Source: Ganoderma boninense (Eukaryota > Basidiomycota > Agaricomycetes > Polyporales > Polyporaceae). Taken from it: 64,000 nucleotides of DNA. Each line of letters opens with the position of its first letter. Positions within the stretch are counted from its first letter, which is position 1. The notes below the pieces were generated by a model. That model ran no database searches and was not told where the DNA came from. It saw nothing but the letters and a program-made list of their open reading frames with translations. Made by a program: the position numbers and the translations under genes. This document shows positions 51,697 through 62,663 of the stretch, piece after piece. Location of the stretch: NCBI GenBank assembly GCA_002900995.3, contig CM035306.1:1612001-1676000 (forward strand). Direction: 5' to 3'.

Positions 51697-52358
51697 GCAG
51701 TGTGTGATATACATATTATGTGTAATATTTCTTTCTTTAATATCAATACATATATACTAGTGTTTAGAGTACTTGTAAATTATACAACTCAGTATAAAAT
51801 ATATTGAAATAGTCAATATAACAACATAGATATATACATTGCTATAAGAGCAATATTGTAATATTTACATATCTGTACACTCTTGCTGAGTAGCTATATC
51901 AAAGATAATATGATAAAAGCTGGATAAATTGTGGTAATATACAAGATGTATATATATAAATGTTATTCCGTATAGTAATTATATTTTATATAGAACAATA
52001 CTAATAGTGTTAACAGGAAGTACATGGTACATAGCAGTATACACATATTTATCTAGTATATACAGCATTATTGTTATATAATAAAAGCATCAATATAAGT
52101 TATTAAAACCACTGTTCCTCATCAATCGTCACCTGCCAGTAATGGCCCACTTTCAACCAAGTTATCTAACTACTTTTCTTGCCTAAATACTGCTAAACAT
52201 GCAGAATTATAATGCATGAAGGTGTTCAAAGGCTCTAGTTTACAACTTTGTTGATCCACGGATCACCTAGATTTTCCCTATTGCCTCAATCCAGAGCTGC
52301 AGCGATCTGGAGCTGCAATGAGCTGGATCCGCGGATCCAGCTCATTGCGGATACAGCT
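51697..52358. other. AT-rich spacer after the Helitron, with a palindrome near its end
   Basis: No gene. It is strongly AT-rich to about 52240. Then GATCC/GGATC words and a 34-bp perfect palindrome at 52315-52348. A small GATCC-AC-GGATC hairpin just before CTAG at about 52255-52270 is a conceivable Helitron 3' end (hairpin plus CTRR) but is too weak to assert. Confidence 0.4.
52315..52348. repeat. 34-bp perfect palindrome
   Basis: Centre CCGCGG. Arms of 17 bp, starting GCAATGAGCTGGATCCG, are fully self-complementary with no spacer. It lies 11 bp beyond the stop codon of the interrupted gene at 52359. Confidence 0.9.
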
Positions 52359-53155
52359 CTAGATTTTGCGGATTGATCTGCAAAGTGAGCTGGATCCGTG
52401 CTCAGCCTTAGAAGTGGGCATAGAAGGGAGCTGAGAGTGGACAGGTGCATCAATGCCTGCAGGCAAAGAGCATGCGGACTCAGAATTGAGGAGCATGGAG
52501 ATGGCGCACGTGTCGGGGTGCACAGATGAGGAGTCAGCACATGTCTCTGATGGTGAATTCAAGGTTCGCATGAGCAGGGAGAAGGAGAGAGAGAAGGGAG
52601 TTTCATTGGGTGTACCAGATGCAGGCGACAAGCCATCAGAATTGACTGCAGGTTTGGGCTTGATGAGTGCATTCGGGGCAGGACCGTCAGTGTTCGTGTT
52701 TGGAGAGAGGGTTTTGGCTGCCTTGCGTACAGCCTTCCTAGCCTTCTTGCGCGAGTTGCGCGACTTGTTGCGAGATGCAGGAGTGGCCTGGAATGTAGAG
52801 GAGGTGGACAGCAGAGCACCAAGGTCAGAACCTTGCATCGCCTGACAGAGGTAGGGATCGAGCATTGAAGTGAAAGCTGCCATAAGGTCTGTCATGTCGG
52901 CCTTGGACCAGTTCTCGGGGTTGCGCGTGTTGTAGCTGTCATTGAGGACAGGCAAGAAACATGTCTAAAAGATGACAAGTCAGTGAGGGACACATGCAGC
53001 AGGCAGATGCACAAACGAGGAGACGTACCGCTGGTAAAGTGGCCTCCAACCAGTCTACAATCTCTCGAAGCTTCTTGTTAGCAGGCTCCAACACTCCAAG
53101 TTTGAATGCAGCGTCAATGAGCTTGTGGGTGAGCATGTAAAAGTTGGACTCTTTC

Positions 53156-53163
53156 ACTCTGGG
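53156..53163. repeat. 8-bp target-site duplication of the hAT element (left)
   Basis: ACTCTGGG, repeated exactly at 57618-57625. Confidence 0.9.
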
Positions 53164-56100
53164 TAGGCTGTAGCATGGGTGACCCTAGGGTTTCCCGATT
53201 TGTACCCCCACCCTAACCTCCATTTTTCCCCCACCCGTTACCCGAGGGTGACTGCGGGTTAGGGTTTTAAACACCGGGTACAGGTGAGGCACGGGTATGG
53301 GTCGATAGACAGGTTCATACGGGTAGAATACATGTGTGTGCACTCGGAAGCAGGATAAAATGCTTCAGACACTTTTAAAACAACTCGGAATACATGGGAA
53401 CGAGCTCATAATACATCTAGGTAGTGCCCAGCAGTCATCCCCCACCTCAATTCTTGTGTTATGTGTAAACGACAGTGGACGCAAGCGCGAGGGGCTCATG
53501 CACATGCAACAACATGCTGGGGACACCATATACTAGTACAACGTGGCAACACCTCACAATTTCTCTACATTAAGATCAATGTGGTCCCACCCATCGATCA
53601 ACTGGAAGCCCTCTTTATTATCGTCAAGATCTGCCTTGGAGGCGGCCTTGCGCAAGTCCACCCCCTTTACATAGCCTGTGCGTGACCACGCACCCACACA
53701 TAGCACTGCGCGCGTCGTCTGAGCATTCATCCGGCTGCGCACATGAGATAACAGAAGGCGGCCTTTACTAAAGACACGCTCAACATCTACAGAGGTTGCT
53801 GCAAGAGAGATGCGTCAGTGACCGGGTCGAGATGCAAATCATAGAGCAGCCGGCGCAGGACTGACCTGGGATGCTCAAAAAGTCGAGGGCCATGCGGAAG
53901 AGGCGTGGGTAGAGACCGTGATGTTCAGCCCACCATGCGAGTGGGTCGTCCGTGTCCTCGATGGGAATTGCAAGGTATCACGTGAGCTCGTCGCCTTGCT
54001 TTGTGACCCGTAGGCGTGTCAGGGACCTGAGAGCGTCGAACATGTTTTCTTCCTGCGTGCCCGGCACAAATTACAGTCAGTACATTGCGCGTGCAGCTGC
54101 AAAACGCGAAGGACTCACATCTGAGAATCCCTCAAGCTCCTCGTCGCTCTCCTCGCCAGCTGAGGGAGAGGTGCCCAGATGCAAAGCATTCGATTTGGCG
54201 TCTTGAGCATCCTTGGGCACGTCATCGTTGTTGTTGTTGTTGTTGTCGGAGGAGGACTTGGCATTGTCATTGTCATCGTCGCCTGAGTCCTTGTCTGCAC
54301 GCCCAGAGCCCTTGTACGCCCGCTCATACTCCTCCTCAAGAAGCTCGTGAGCATTCTTCTGCCATTTGGCTGGCCACTTGAGTGTTTTGAAGTAGTCGAG
54401 CTTGTGTGTTGGGTGCAGCACTAAGAAAAAGTAAGCATTATGTTAACTTGCAGGACAATTATGCGATAGACTCACTCATCGCAATACGGTAGGTGTCTGA
54501 CATGTCCGTGTATGAATAATACTTGTTGAGCGCTTCCTTCGCAAGGCCGCAGGTGACATGGATCGTGTGCACGTACTTGCTGGAGCAGGAGGCATTCGTC
54601 AGGACCTTGTCAATATGGTCCATGACGGGGATGACTTGGGCGAGGTTAGGTGTACTGTGGGAAAAGAAAACAGTTGTGTGTTTGAAGACCTGACATGGTG
54701 AGAGTTTGGATCGAGGATCACGGTGGATGGGGTGGAGAGAGCCCGGGGTTAGATGGACGGATGGCAGTGGCACCAGGGCAGAGAATTGAGTCAAGTTGGG
54801 GGCCCCATGGGCCAAGAGCATGTGGGGAAAGGGCAGCGAGACAGGGTAGGTGGGAGCGGGACGAAGACACGATGAGGGGATTGGGACAAGTGGATCCAGA
54901 CGGTAAGATGGATGCGCAACAAGACACGAAGTGGAGCGCCGTAGGAGTTTGTGGATTTCCAGGAGTTAGCAAGGTTCAAACCTTCTTTAAGATTGGAGAG
55001 CGGCAGATGAACCTTCAATACTTTCTCCAACTCCGCCGCCACCCACCATTCCTCCTCCAACAACTCGTACGTACGCAAACCATTGTTGGTCATCTCGCAC
55101 ATTTTCTTGTATGGGAGATGGTACTCGAGGACCATCTCTAGCATGTCGTAGGTCGAGTTCCATCTTGTGCGGACATCCCGGGGGATGAGACGTTCTGGCA
55201 GGCCATGCCTCGCCACACTCTCTTTCCAGGCCGGCAAGAGGATCATGCTCGAGTTCATGACTTTGAACGCGAACATTCGTATCTTCCGCAAGCTATGGTA
55301 AGTGATATGCGCTCCTGTATAAACGACAACACTGACCTTTGCCAGAAGAAGTTTTACCAGACGGACGGCCTTCGCAAACTCAGCCTTCTCAGCCGCGGTC
55401 ATCTCAGCCATACCATCCACCTCCTCCTCCCTGTCTACGTCGTACTCCAGCTCCACGTTCCCATTGTTCTCATCATCTTTGTCCCCGTCCTTGTCGTCCA
55501 TGCCAACGACATCCTCCACTTCGTCCTCGACCTCCTCGACAGCCTCAACTTCGTCCGCCTTCACCTGAGTGCCAATCTTGGTGATCTCGGCATTCTCCTC
55601 CTCCTCCTTGGCGTCACCCTTCGCCTTCTTCTTCTGCGCGCACGTGTCAAAATGATTCACGAGGTTTGTGCTCCCGACTATGTTCAGAATGTGCAAGAAG
55701 CACCGGATGCGCACGGCAACTCCCTCGAAGGCAGGGAGGTTCTCATCCGTCCCAAGCTCCTCGACCATCGTGTCGTTGTTGGACGGGTTGTCGCAAGTCA
55801 CACCTTTAATCTGTCCTCTCCCACAGTGAGTCAATCATTTTTTATTTCAGTGCGGGCACACACTGACCTTGTGCTCAATTCCGAACTCCTTCAGGACCTT
55901 CGCGAAGGCGGCGGCCAAATTGACGCCAGTATGAGAAGTCACGACCTCCACGAGGTCGAGGAGGAAGCACACCGGCACACCCTGCTGCTTGAAGTGCACG
56001 GTTATTGCGATGAACGTGCGGTGGTTGGGAGAGGTCCACGCATCTGTGGCAAAGTGAAGCGTGCCCTCGTGCTCCTGCAGTATGTGTCTGGTCAGCTCGC

Positions 56101-57617
56101 GATCCGGGCAAATTCGACGTGTACTGACCCTCAGCATCTTCGTGATGCAGCTCTTAGTACGCTGAAATACCTCACTGACGTCACACGCCACAGTCGATGG
56201 AGACGGGAGGTAGTACTCTGGGTGGCCAGTCTTCATCAACACCTTGAACCCAGGATCCTTGACAATCCGGAAAGTGCGCAAGGACTCGCAAACCCACTTG
56301 ACAATTTTGATGCGCGTCTCCGTCCTGTTATGCTGACGTGCACTGTACGTGACCTGCCCCGCCTTGCATTTGAAGTGGGCAGTGATCGAGCCGGTCTTCA
56401 AAATGCTTCCAGCAATCTCATCGCGCGTGACCTGGACCGATGCAGCCTCTGCCGCCGCCGCTACTGTTTCCATTCCCAACACTTGTTTGCGTGCGCACGC
56501 AGGTTTGACGTAGACGAGTGATTCTTCGTGTCGAGGAACCATCGCACGGTCACGTCGCAGCTACACTGCGCACACTTGAACACATGGGAACGGTGGCTGC
56601 CAACGTACTGGATCTCCGGCGTCTGCTCGTAGAACGCATAGATAGTGCTTGTCCACCACCTCTTTATTGCCTCTGCGCATGGCCGCCATCAGATCGAGCG
56701 CTCAGTCAGACCAACACTGACTTACCGAGCTCCTGCTCAGCGTCAACCTCCGGCTCCTCCTCGCTCGACTGCTCCTCCTTCCCCAACTGCTCCTCATCCC
56801 CATTGACGAGAGCAAAGCCCTCCTGCTCCAACGCCTGGTCCTCCGAGACACTGGCTGCCTTCAACACTGCCCTGCCCTTCTTCTTCGTGCCTGTCAAGTG
56901 CACTGCGGGCCCGCCCTTCTTGGCTTTGGCCGGTGCGCCCAGCTTGGTCTTCAAACCAGTGGCACGCACCTTCTCGGAGGCCCCTGCTCAGCCACAATAC
57001 ATCAATAAGGACATATTTGAATGTGAACGGCGCTAGTAGAAGATCATACCATCCGTCGCGCTGCTTCTGCGGGCACGGGCCTTCTTCGAGGGTGGTGATT
57101 TGGTTGCTGTTGCAGCCTCTGAATGTTTACGGCTTTTCGCCATGCTTGATTGCACTTGTAGAGGGGCAGATGGATGGATCGAGCTCGAAGTTCTTGCGAT
57201 TCAAGCTGCCTTGTGTATGACTCAGGTTTTGCGAAGTCCTGGTACCTGGCAGCGGCCGGCCAGTGGCTTATAACTGTACAGTAGATACAGGTGTCTGAAA
57301 TAGTACATTCACAGTATGTTTTCAACATAAGCCTTGCACATGCAAGCACATGAGGCTCCTCCGTCCGATAATTGGGTTGCAGACTTTGGCAGCAGAGAGC
57401 CTGCAGTGATGTGCCTGCACTCCGACGTTGGAGGTGATATTTCGAAGGCCGCTGGCACTTATTCACTTCTTTGGTGCTCAGTTGGGCGGCTAAACCTGTA
57501 CCCTAGCCCACGGGTCTCGGGTTAGGTATAGGGTTCGAAAATCTGTACCCCCACCCTCACCCTTGAGTAATACCCTTGCTAACCTTCGAGGGTGGGTGAC
57601 ACCCTTGACACAGCCTA
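53164..57617 (-). mobile_element. hAT-type DNA transposon, 4.45 kb, with TIRs and 8-bp TSD
   Basis: Both ends begin TAGGCTGT when read inward, and both continue after six variable bases with GGGTG. Exact 8-bp TSD ACTCTGGG flanks it. The subterminal 100-130 bp at each end are rich in GGGT/ACCC words (53175-53290 and 57490-57610), as is usual for hAT transposase binding regions. It encodes a BED-finger hAT transposase on the minus strand. It is inserted in an exon of the gene at 52359-58095. Confidence 0.93.
53554..57143 (-). pseudogene. hAT transposase with BED zinc finger, multi-exon, inactivated
   Basis: ATG at 57141-57143. Exon 1 57050-57143, exon 2 56726-56983, exon 3 from 56672. Exon 3 carries the BED finger (FKCAQCSCDV ... 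STSNLRAHANKC). A one-base loss in a G run near 56485 then shifts the frame to 55847-56542 (HFATDAWTSPNHRTFIAITVHF, the RNase-H-like core). Further exons give CDNPSNNDTMVEELG (55834 down), RDVRTRWNSTYDMLEM, and an acidic linker at 54077-54421. The C-terminal dimerisation domain (PIEDTDDPLAWWAEHHGLYP, LSIP, HVRSRMNAQT) ends at TGA 53554. A TGA at about 53975 replaces a residue just before YLAIP. So the domain order is complete but at least two lesions disable it. Confidence 0.83.
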
Positions 57618-58095
57618 ACTCTGGGGGGGAGCTCGAGAAATGCACAATAGCCACACACAATTGTGAGGAGTGTCTCACGTTGCGCCCCGGTCATGGCAGA
57701 TGCCTCAACACAGGGGCTGTTGTGCACGGCAAGCCAGCCTGCGATCAACACAGCATTGATGCTCTCTGGCCCATCGGTCGGCAATATCATCTTCAAAATA
57801 GAATAGAATAAGTTAGTGTATGTACAGACGTACTGGCCGCATTCAAGGTCATGCATTGAGGCTTCGGAGCATGAAGGAAAGGGTTACATACAGGGAATAG
57901 CTGCACTGCGGTGGGACCATCGACCTCCAGAACTATTGAGTGCACGGGAAAGCCGGGGAGATATGCGGCACCGACATCCTTGTGGCAAAATATGTGAGAG
58001 GCAAAGTCCATTGCGGCCGGACAGGGAAGTGGGCGAGGCGTGAGAGATGTGAGTGAAGAGGCTTCGAGGTGGGGAAAAGACGTAGCACTGCCCAA

Positions 58096-59138
58096 ACGAC
58101 TGCTTGAGGTGTTGTGGTTTTACTAACGGAAAGCATTGGATCCAGTGCTGGGGTTTGGTTTGCAAATGTGATTGCGCAGTTTGGACAACTCGGGACAGAC
58201 CGCCAATGGTGTGTGCTGTTGCGCAGGGGAGGGAGGTTAGTCCTCTCAGAGCTTGAAAGGCAGGCACAATTTTCTTGCATAAAAGATTCATCTAGAAGCA
58301 ATTTTGGGGGGTGTCTGAGCATGAGGCCGGAGGGAGGCGAAGAAATGAGGCAGGTGGAGAGATATCACTTAGGGCAAGCACTGGCAAGATAACGATCTGT
58401 GGATGAAGAAGCTGTGCAACAGTAAGGACAAGGACATTTGCAAACGTGTTCACGTGATTGCGTAGACTCCAAAGGGAGGAGGAATGGTGGATGTTGGGAT
58501 GCAAGTCCAGTGCGAAGAGGTTGGAAGACCTCCAGCCCAGCGGGACATGGAAGCTCTCCTTATTCAGTCGACAGCTCCATCCCATGAGGAAGCCTGGTGG
58601 GTCGTGAGATACTAGTAGCTGGCCTCATGTTGATTATTGCCCCCCCCATCTCTCCTTGCCTCTCACCACGTTGACTCTCTCTCTCTCCTCGATTTGCCCA
58701 ATGCTCCGCCCTCTTTTTCAATCTCTACTCATCAGCTCTCCCCTGCACGACAATTGCGGAGTCCCGACAAGCACTGTAGTGCATCGGCCGGGAGCTACTT
58801 GAGTCCGGCAATGTGCACCATCCAATCAGATGGCAATCTCAACGTGATGTGTATGAGCAGGTGAGTCCAACCCACCCCATCTGGAGGTTGTTTTCACCTC
58901 ATTGCTGATTGCCTGTTGTTCCATACAGTCCCTTGGATTTGTCCTCACAGCAACCTCGAGTTTCTGAGCTCACCAACCCAGTTTTCGCCACATTCAATTT
59001 GACAACTCGCATGAGTAAGGCTCTGACCCTGACTGCATAAAACAAGCATGTTTCCATTCAGGTTCGTCATCGTTCAGTTGCCCTGGCATTGATCGGCTCC
59101 TTTCTAACCTCAGCATCAGCTCTTGCGTTCAACTCCCC
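58096..59138. other. Region between the disrupted gene and the hAT fragment
   Basis: Possible 5' exons of the disrupted gene on the minus strand (frames at 57933-58322 and 58292-58585) but splice sites could not be settled. No plus-strand gene is supported before 59139. Confidence 0.35.
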
Positions 59139-59856
59139 ATGGCTCTTCCCCCATCCTCTACTCCAGCGGCTGCCCGTTCAAAGTGTTGTCGCAGCTCCCA
59201 GCCTGACGTCTCCGTTGCTGCCACCCCACTGACTGTCTCAGTGGGGGGGGGGCACAGAGGCTGCAGCACTCTCGGTCATGCACTCCACAGCCTCCAAGTG
59301 TTGTAAGGGCGATGAGCCCACTGTGGCCTTGGACACCTTTCCCATGGAGGAGTCTGGACCTGTGGGTGCCATGCAGGGAGCCAATACTGAGGCTGAGGGG
59401 GATGCCAGCAACGGTGGGGTCGACGCTGTCTGTGCGCGGGTCCACCACACTGGCACAGGCAAGACTCGCCTGCTCTCCGCTGAGGAGAAGAGAAACTGTT
59501 TCTTGGCGAAGTTCGCTGGGATGACCCCTGAGCAGATTTTAGGTGAGCCTTTCAGATTCTTTTGGTTTTTCTTGCCATTGCACTAACAACACCGTGCACC
59601 CATAGATGCTGTTGTGCAAGGCTGGCATTCCAAGGTGTACAAACACTTCCAGCCTCCAAAGATCCTGCGCCGTGAGCAGGGCTTGGTGACTTATAGATTT
59701 ACTTACAAGCGGTAAGTCGTCACCTGTTGTGCTCTGTCGTGTTGCATGTCATGGGCTGATCAATTTTCTTTTAGCAATCCCTCAAAGCACATTGATCATT
59801 CTGATTATGAAGACTCAATAGGTAACCTCAAGTGTCACGTTGACCTCTGCATCTAG
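59139..59856 (+). pseudogene. hAT transposase N-terminus (BED finger), truncated
   Basis: Exons 59139-59542, 59606-59711 and 59775-59856, introns GT-AG of 63 bp each, phases consistent. Exon 1 is Ala/Ser/Gly-rich and ends LLSAEEKRNCFLAKFAGMTPEQIL. Exons 2-3 encode WHSKVYKHFQPPKILR..GLVTYRFTYKR and the end of a BED-like finger (SIGNLKCHVDLC) before a stop. The rest of the transposase is missing. A run of ten G at about 59243-59252 puts the two halves of exon 1 out of frame by one base. Nine G would join them. Confidence 0.6.
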
Positions 59857-60302
59857 ACCTCCGTAAAACGCTGTCATGCTGACGGCGCTGTCTGGCACAG
59901 CCACCAGCATGGCAGTGCCCACAGCAGTTCCAGCAGTCAGCACATCACGCGTCTGAGTCTCTCTCTCCTACCACCTCATCTCTGCCCTCTCTGAGCCCCT
60001 TCAGCTGTCTCTACCTCCAACTCCACCTTTTCTGTGCCCTACAGCTGGTCTTCAGTGTCAGATCTTCGAGTAATCTACCAAGTTTTTTCGAGACAACCCA
60101 CACTCAGGCCTCTAAGACTTATCGAGGAGATCGAGCGATAGTGGAGAAGGACGGAGGGAAGGGACGAGAACCTGAAAACACCCTGGGGTACGAGGAGAGG
60201 AGATAGGTACAGCGGCTATAAAGGTCTTGGAAAATATTGAGGTACATGCTCCTTGGACGTAGAGCGAGGCACCAGTTTCTTTTTGCTTCATCAGGATGCA
60301 GT
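59857..60302. other. Spacer without a supported gene
   Basis: Low-complexity C/T-rich sequence, no coding signature. Possibly the decayed remainder of the hAT fragment. Confidence 0.4.
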
Positions 60303-60740
60303 TGTCATGGTTTTTCGCGCCACACTTAGTCTGGCATCTTATCAGGACAAGTTATCTCTCAGTTTATCTTATCTTATCCTTTATCTTATCTCCTTTTCCT
60401 TTATCTTATATCTCCCTTTTATCTTATCTCTTTCCCTATCTTATCTGCTTCTTGGATCATTCTCTCACCTGCGACAGGTCCCAGGACCTGCCCTGAACTG
60501 ATGGTCTGTGTACCGTTCCCATGTAATATATAAAGGGCTGTGATGTGGGATCAAGAACCTCAGATTCTGTCTTCTGTTCTTCCCTCCCTTCCACTGTAGG
60601 CAGCCTAACAGCCCCTGCCCCTCTGCACCTTCTAGTCTAGGCAATCCATCCTCTTCCCTTCTGTTGCCACCCCCTGTGTGTGCCCCATCAGTGAGCCCCT
60701 TTGTTTGTTTGTTTGGTGGCACAGTCGATAGGCTGTGACA
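60303..60740 (+). repeat. Probable gypsy-type LTR (438 bp)
   Basis: Begins TGTCATGG and ends CTGTGACA. Contains (TTATC)n tracts at 60365-60445 and a TATA box (TAATATATAAAG) near 60526. The next bases, TTAGACAGAATCTC, resemble the first internal bases of gypsy G (TTAGACTGAAAACTC). No second copy in the window, so either a solo LTR or a 5' LTR whose partner lies beyond. Confidence 0.6.
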
Positions 60741-60774
60741 TTAGACAGAATCTCACCCACAGGCCCCTGGCTTA

Positions 60775-61494
60775 GTGCCCCCACTAGCCAGCTGTCGTTC
60801 CTCTCTCCGGGAGTTTTATAAATGTTTATCATCCCCCATCCCCTTCCCCTCCGAGGAGTTTGGTCTCCAGGAGTTTACCCGTCGCCACACCAAGAGGCAC
60901 GGTCACCTCCCAGTCCAAGAACAGATTTCCTGTGTACTTGCGGATTGTGCAGAGGATCACCTTCGCTACCATCACAAGGAGCATGCACCTCTTGTCCCTT
61001 GGTGTAAAGCCCTGCCCCCATCTGTCCCCCTGTCCCAGCCATTGCCCAGGCCGGTTCGTGCCCAGGCCCCTACTCCTGTCCGGACCACCACTCCCCACGT
61101 CCCACACCTACCCCTACAGTGCCGAATCTCAGCCCCTCCACTACCCGGTTTCAGCCACATCAACCCAAAGGACAGCCTCGCTATCATTGAGTCCAAGGTC
61201 AACGCCGTCCTTACCCGCCTCCAAGCCATCTTCGACCACAAGGACTTCCTCATCAACCTCCCAGCCATCGACGTTCTGGCCGTCCAGCACATTGCTGACC
61301 AACTAGAGTGGGTTGCCACAAACCTCGATGCACACGGCTTGGAGTGGACCCGCCCTCAGCGACAACAGATAGAGTGGTTCTGCAAGGAGATTGGGAACAT
61401 TAGTTTTAAGGAGTTGAAGAAGAACTTCCCTAAGGTAGTGAATACTGTTGGAAAGCTAGATATGTTTGGGTACTTAGATTGGGTAGTAGTTTAG
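60775..61494 (+). other. Open frame after the LTR, possible decayed Gag
   Basis: 239 codons open from a GTG, no suitable ATG. N-terminal part includes a C/H-rich stretch (CVLADCAEDHLRYHHKEH), the middle is Pro-rich, and the C-terminal half is helical (DSLAIIESKVNAVLTRLQAIFDHKDFL, FKELKKNFPKVVNTVG). No family recognised. Position suggests a Gag of the element whose LTR is at 60303-60740. Confidence 0.4.
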
Positions 61495-61499
61495 AAATA

Positions 61500-61709
61500 A
61501 TGGCAACGGGTTCCCGTTTTTCGGTGTTAAACCCACACAATTTAGGCGATGGGCCTAGCACGCCCTCCAATGGATCCACAGATGGGGAGGAAGAGACCCC
61601 CCGTCCACCGTCCCAGTTGCCAACCTGTCCGTCTTCACCCACCCCCACTCTTGGGGCCTTACAAAGCCCGGCAGTATGGCAGTTTCAGGGTGTGGAGTAC
61701 GCGATGTAG
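61500..61709 (+). other. Small ORF (69 residues), unknown
   Basis: ATG at 61500-61502, five bases after the previous stop. Ser/Pro/Thr-rich (GDGPSTPSNGSTDGEEETPRPP). Possibly the start of a second polyprotein of the same element. Function not recognised. Confidence 0.3.
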
Positions 61710-62663
61710 AGGTCTGTCCCGCCCTGACCTCCAATCCCGGCTTTTCCACGCTGGGTAGTGTTCCGCCATACCCTGTTTCACCTCTGGCAGAGGCACCGAT
61801 CTTGACGGACCAAGTACCTATTCACGGCCTTCCGCGGTCTATACCGGACGAGTGGCGGCCCGAAGTGGAGCGTAGCGGAGGTAGCGGGAGCGTCTCGAGC
61901 CGCGCACGTTTCGCGACCGGTCCTGCGCACAAATCGGCGGGGAGGACGCGGAAATGCATCAACTGTTTATCAAGACGTGTACCGCGCGGTGCGGTAGGGT
62001 TTGAGTCAGCAGCCCGTAGTCACGATGGGGCTAGAGTTCTGTGGACAGAGCGCGGATTGGTCGCACGGACTCGGCGGAGTGTTGGGCAGTGCAAGGTGCC
62101 GCGCGGTAGCCAGTTGATAGCGGTTTTGTTCCAGCGTCGAGATGTCGAGTACCTGTTTTGTACATAGTTGGCGAGCGGCCGAGGAGAATGCCAGGTTAGG
62201 TTCCCCGCACAGATTTCGTTTCGCTCGTCCTCGCGTCAAGTCGACCGCAGAAGCCGCGCGCAGAAGTCTTTGCGAATCCGTCTCTCGACACCGCAGAAGC
62301 CCCACGTAGCCTCACCCACCTCACGCAGTACTCTCGCTCTATCAGTCCTATCGCGGACTGTTCATACTCGCCTTTATAGGACGTGGCTCGTCGCCCGCCA
62401 GTCTAGTTGAGTAGTTTGCTCCCATTCGGCTCCGCTCCGCTTGGTACCCAGCCTCGCCTACTCCTCTCCCCTTCTCTTTCCCCTCGGCCCGGACCGGCGA
62501 CACATCCGAACTTCCTCGCACCCCTTCGCTCGCGGCCTGTCCTTCCCGCGCAGCTCTCGAGTTCGCGCGCAGGTTCCCCGAGAGCATTACAGCGACACTC
62601 GAGGAAGCTGCACAAGCGGCAGGCGCACACTTCAGCATCTAAGATCAATACATCAGCTACATT
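61710..62663. other. Probable LTR/leader region preceding a gypsy gag
   Basis: GC-rich, no coherent protein. A TATA-like TTTATAGG near 62370 and the position directly before a Gag ATG (62664) suggest an LTR plus leader, but no second copy is available to fix its borders. Confidence 0.35.

Larger units (their letters stand above)
52359..58095 (-). pseudogene. Unrecognised host gene disrupted by a hAT insertion
   Basis: Exons that join in frame on the minus strand: about 58095-57892, 57790-57626, then (across the transposon) 53163-53029 and 52964-52359, with GT-AG introns at 57891-57791 and 53028-52965. The transposon with one 8-bp duplication splits the exon after ...CAFLELP; the reading frame continues as PRVKESNFYMLTHKL when it is ignored. 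The last exon encodes about 200 residues with a basic nuclear-type patch (RNKSRNSRKKARKAVRKAAK), then Ser/Pro-rich tail, stop at 52359. The 5' end above 58095 is unresolved. No domain recognised. It may be a low-copy host gene or part of another repeat. Confidence 0.65.

Noticed and set aside
52240..52275. Helitron 3' terminus (hairpin plus CTAG)
   Set aside because: The GATCC/GGATC hairpin is only 5 bp and several CTAG/CTAA words are nearby. Without other copies the border cannot be set.
55205..56521. 438-codon plus-strand frame inside the hAT element
   Set aside because: Antisense to the transposase exons. The minus strand has BED finger and hAT core motifs and splice sites.
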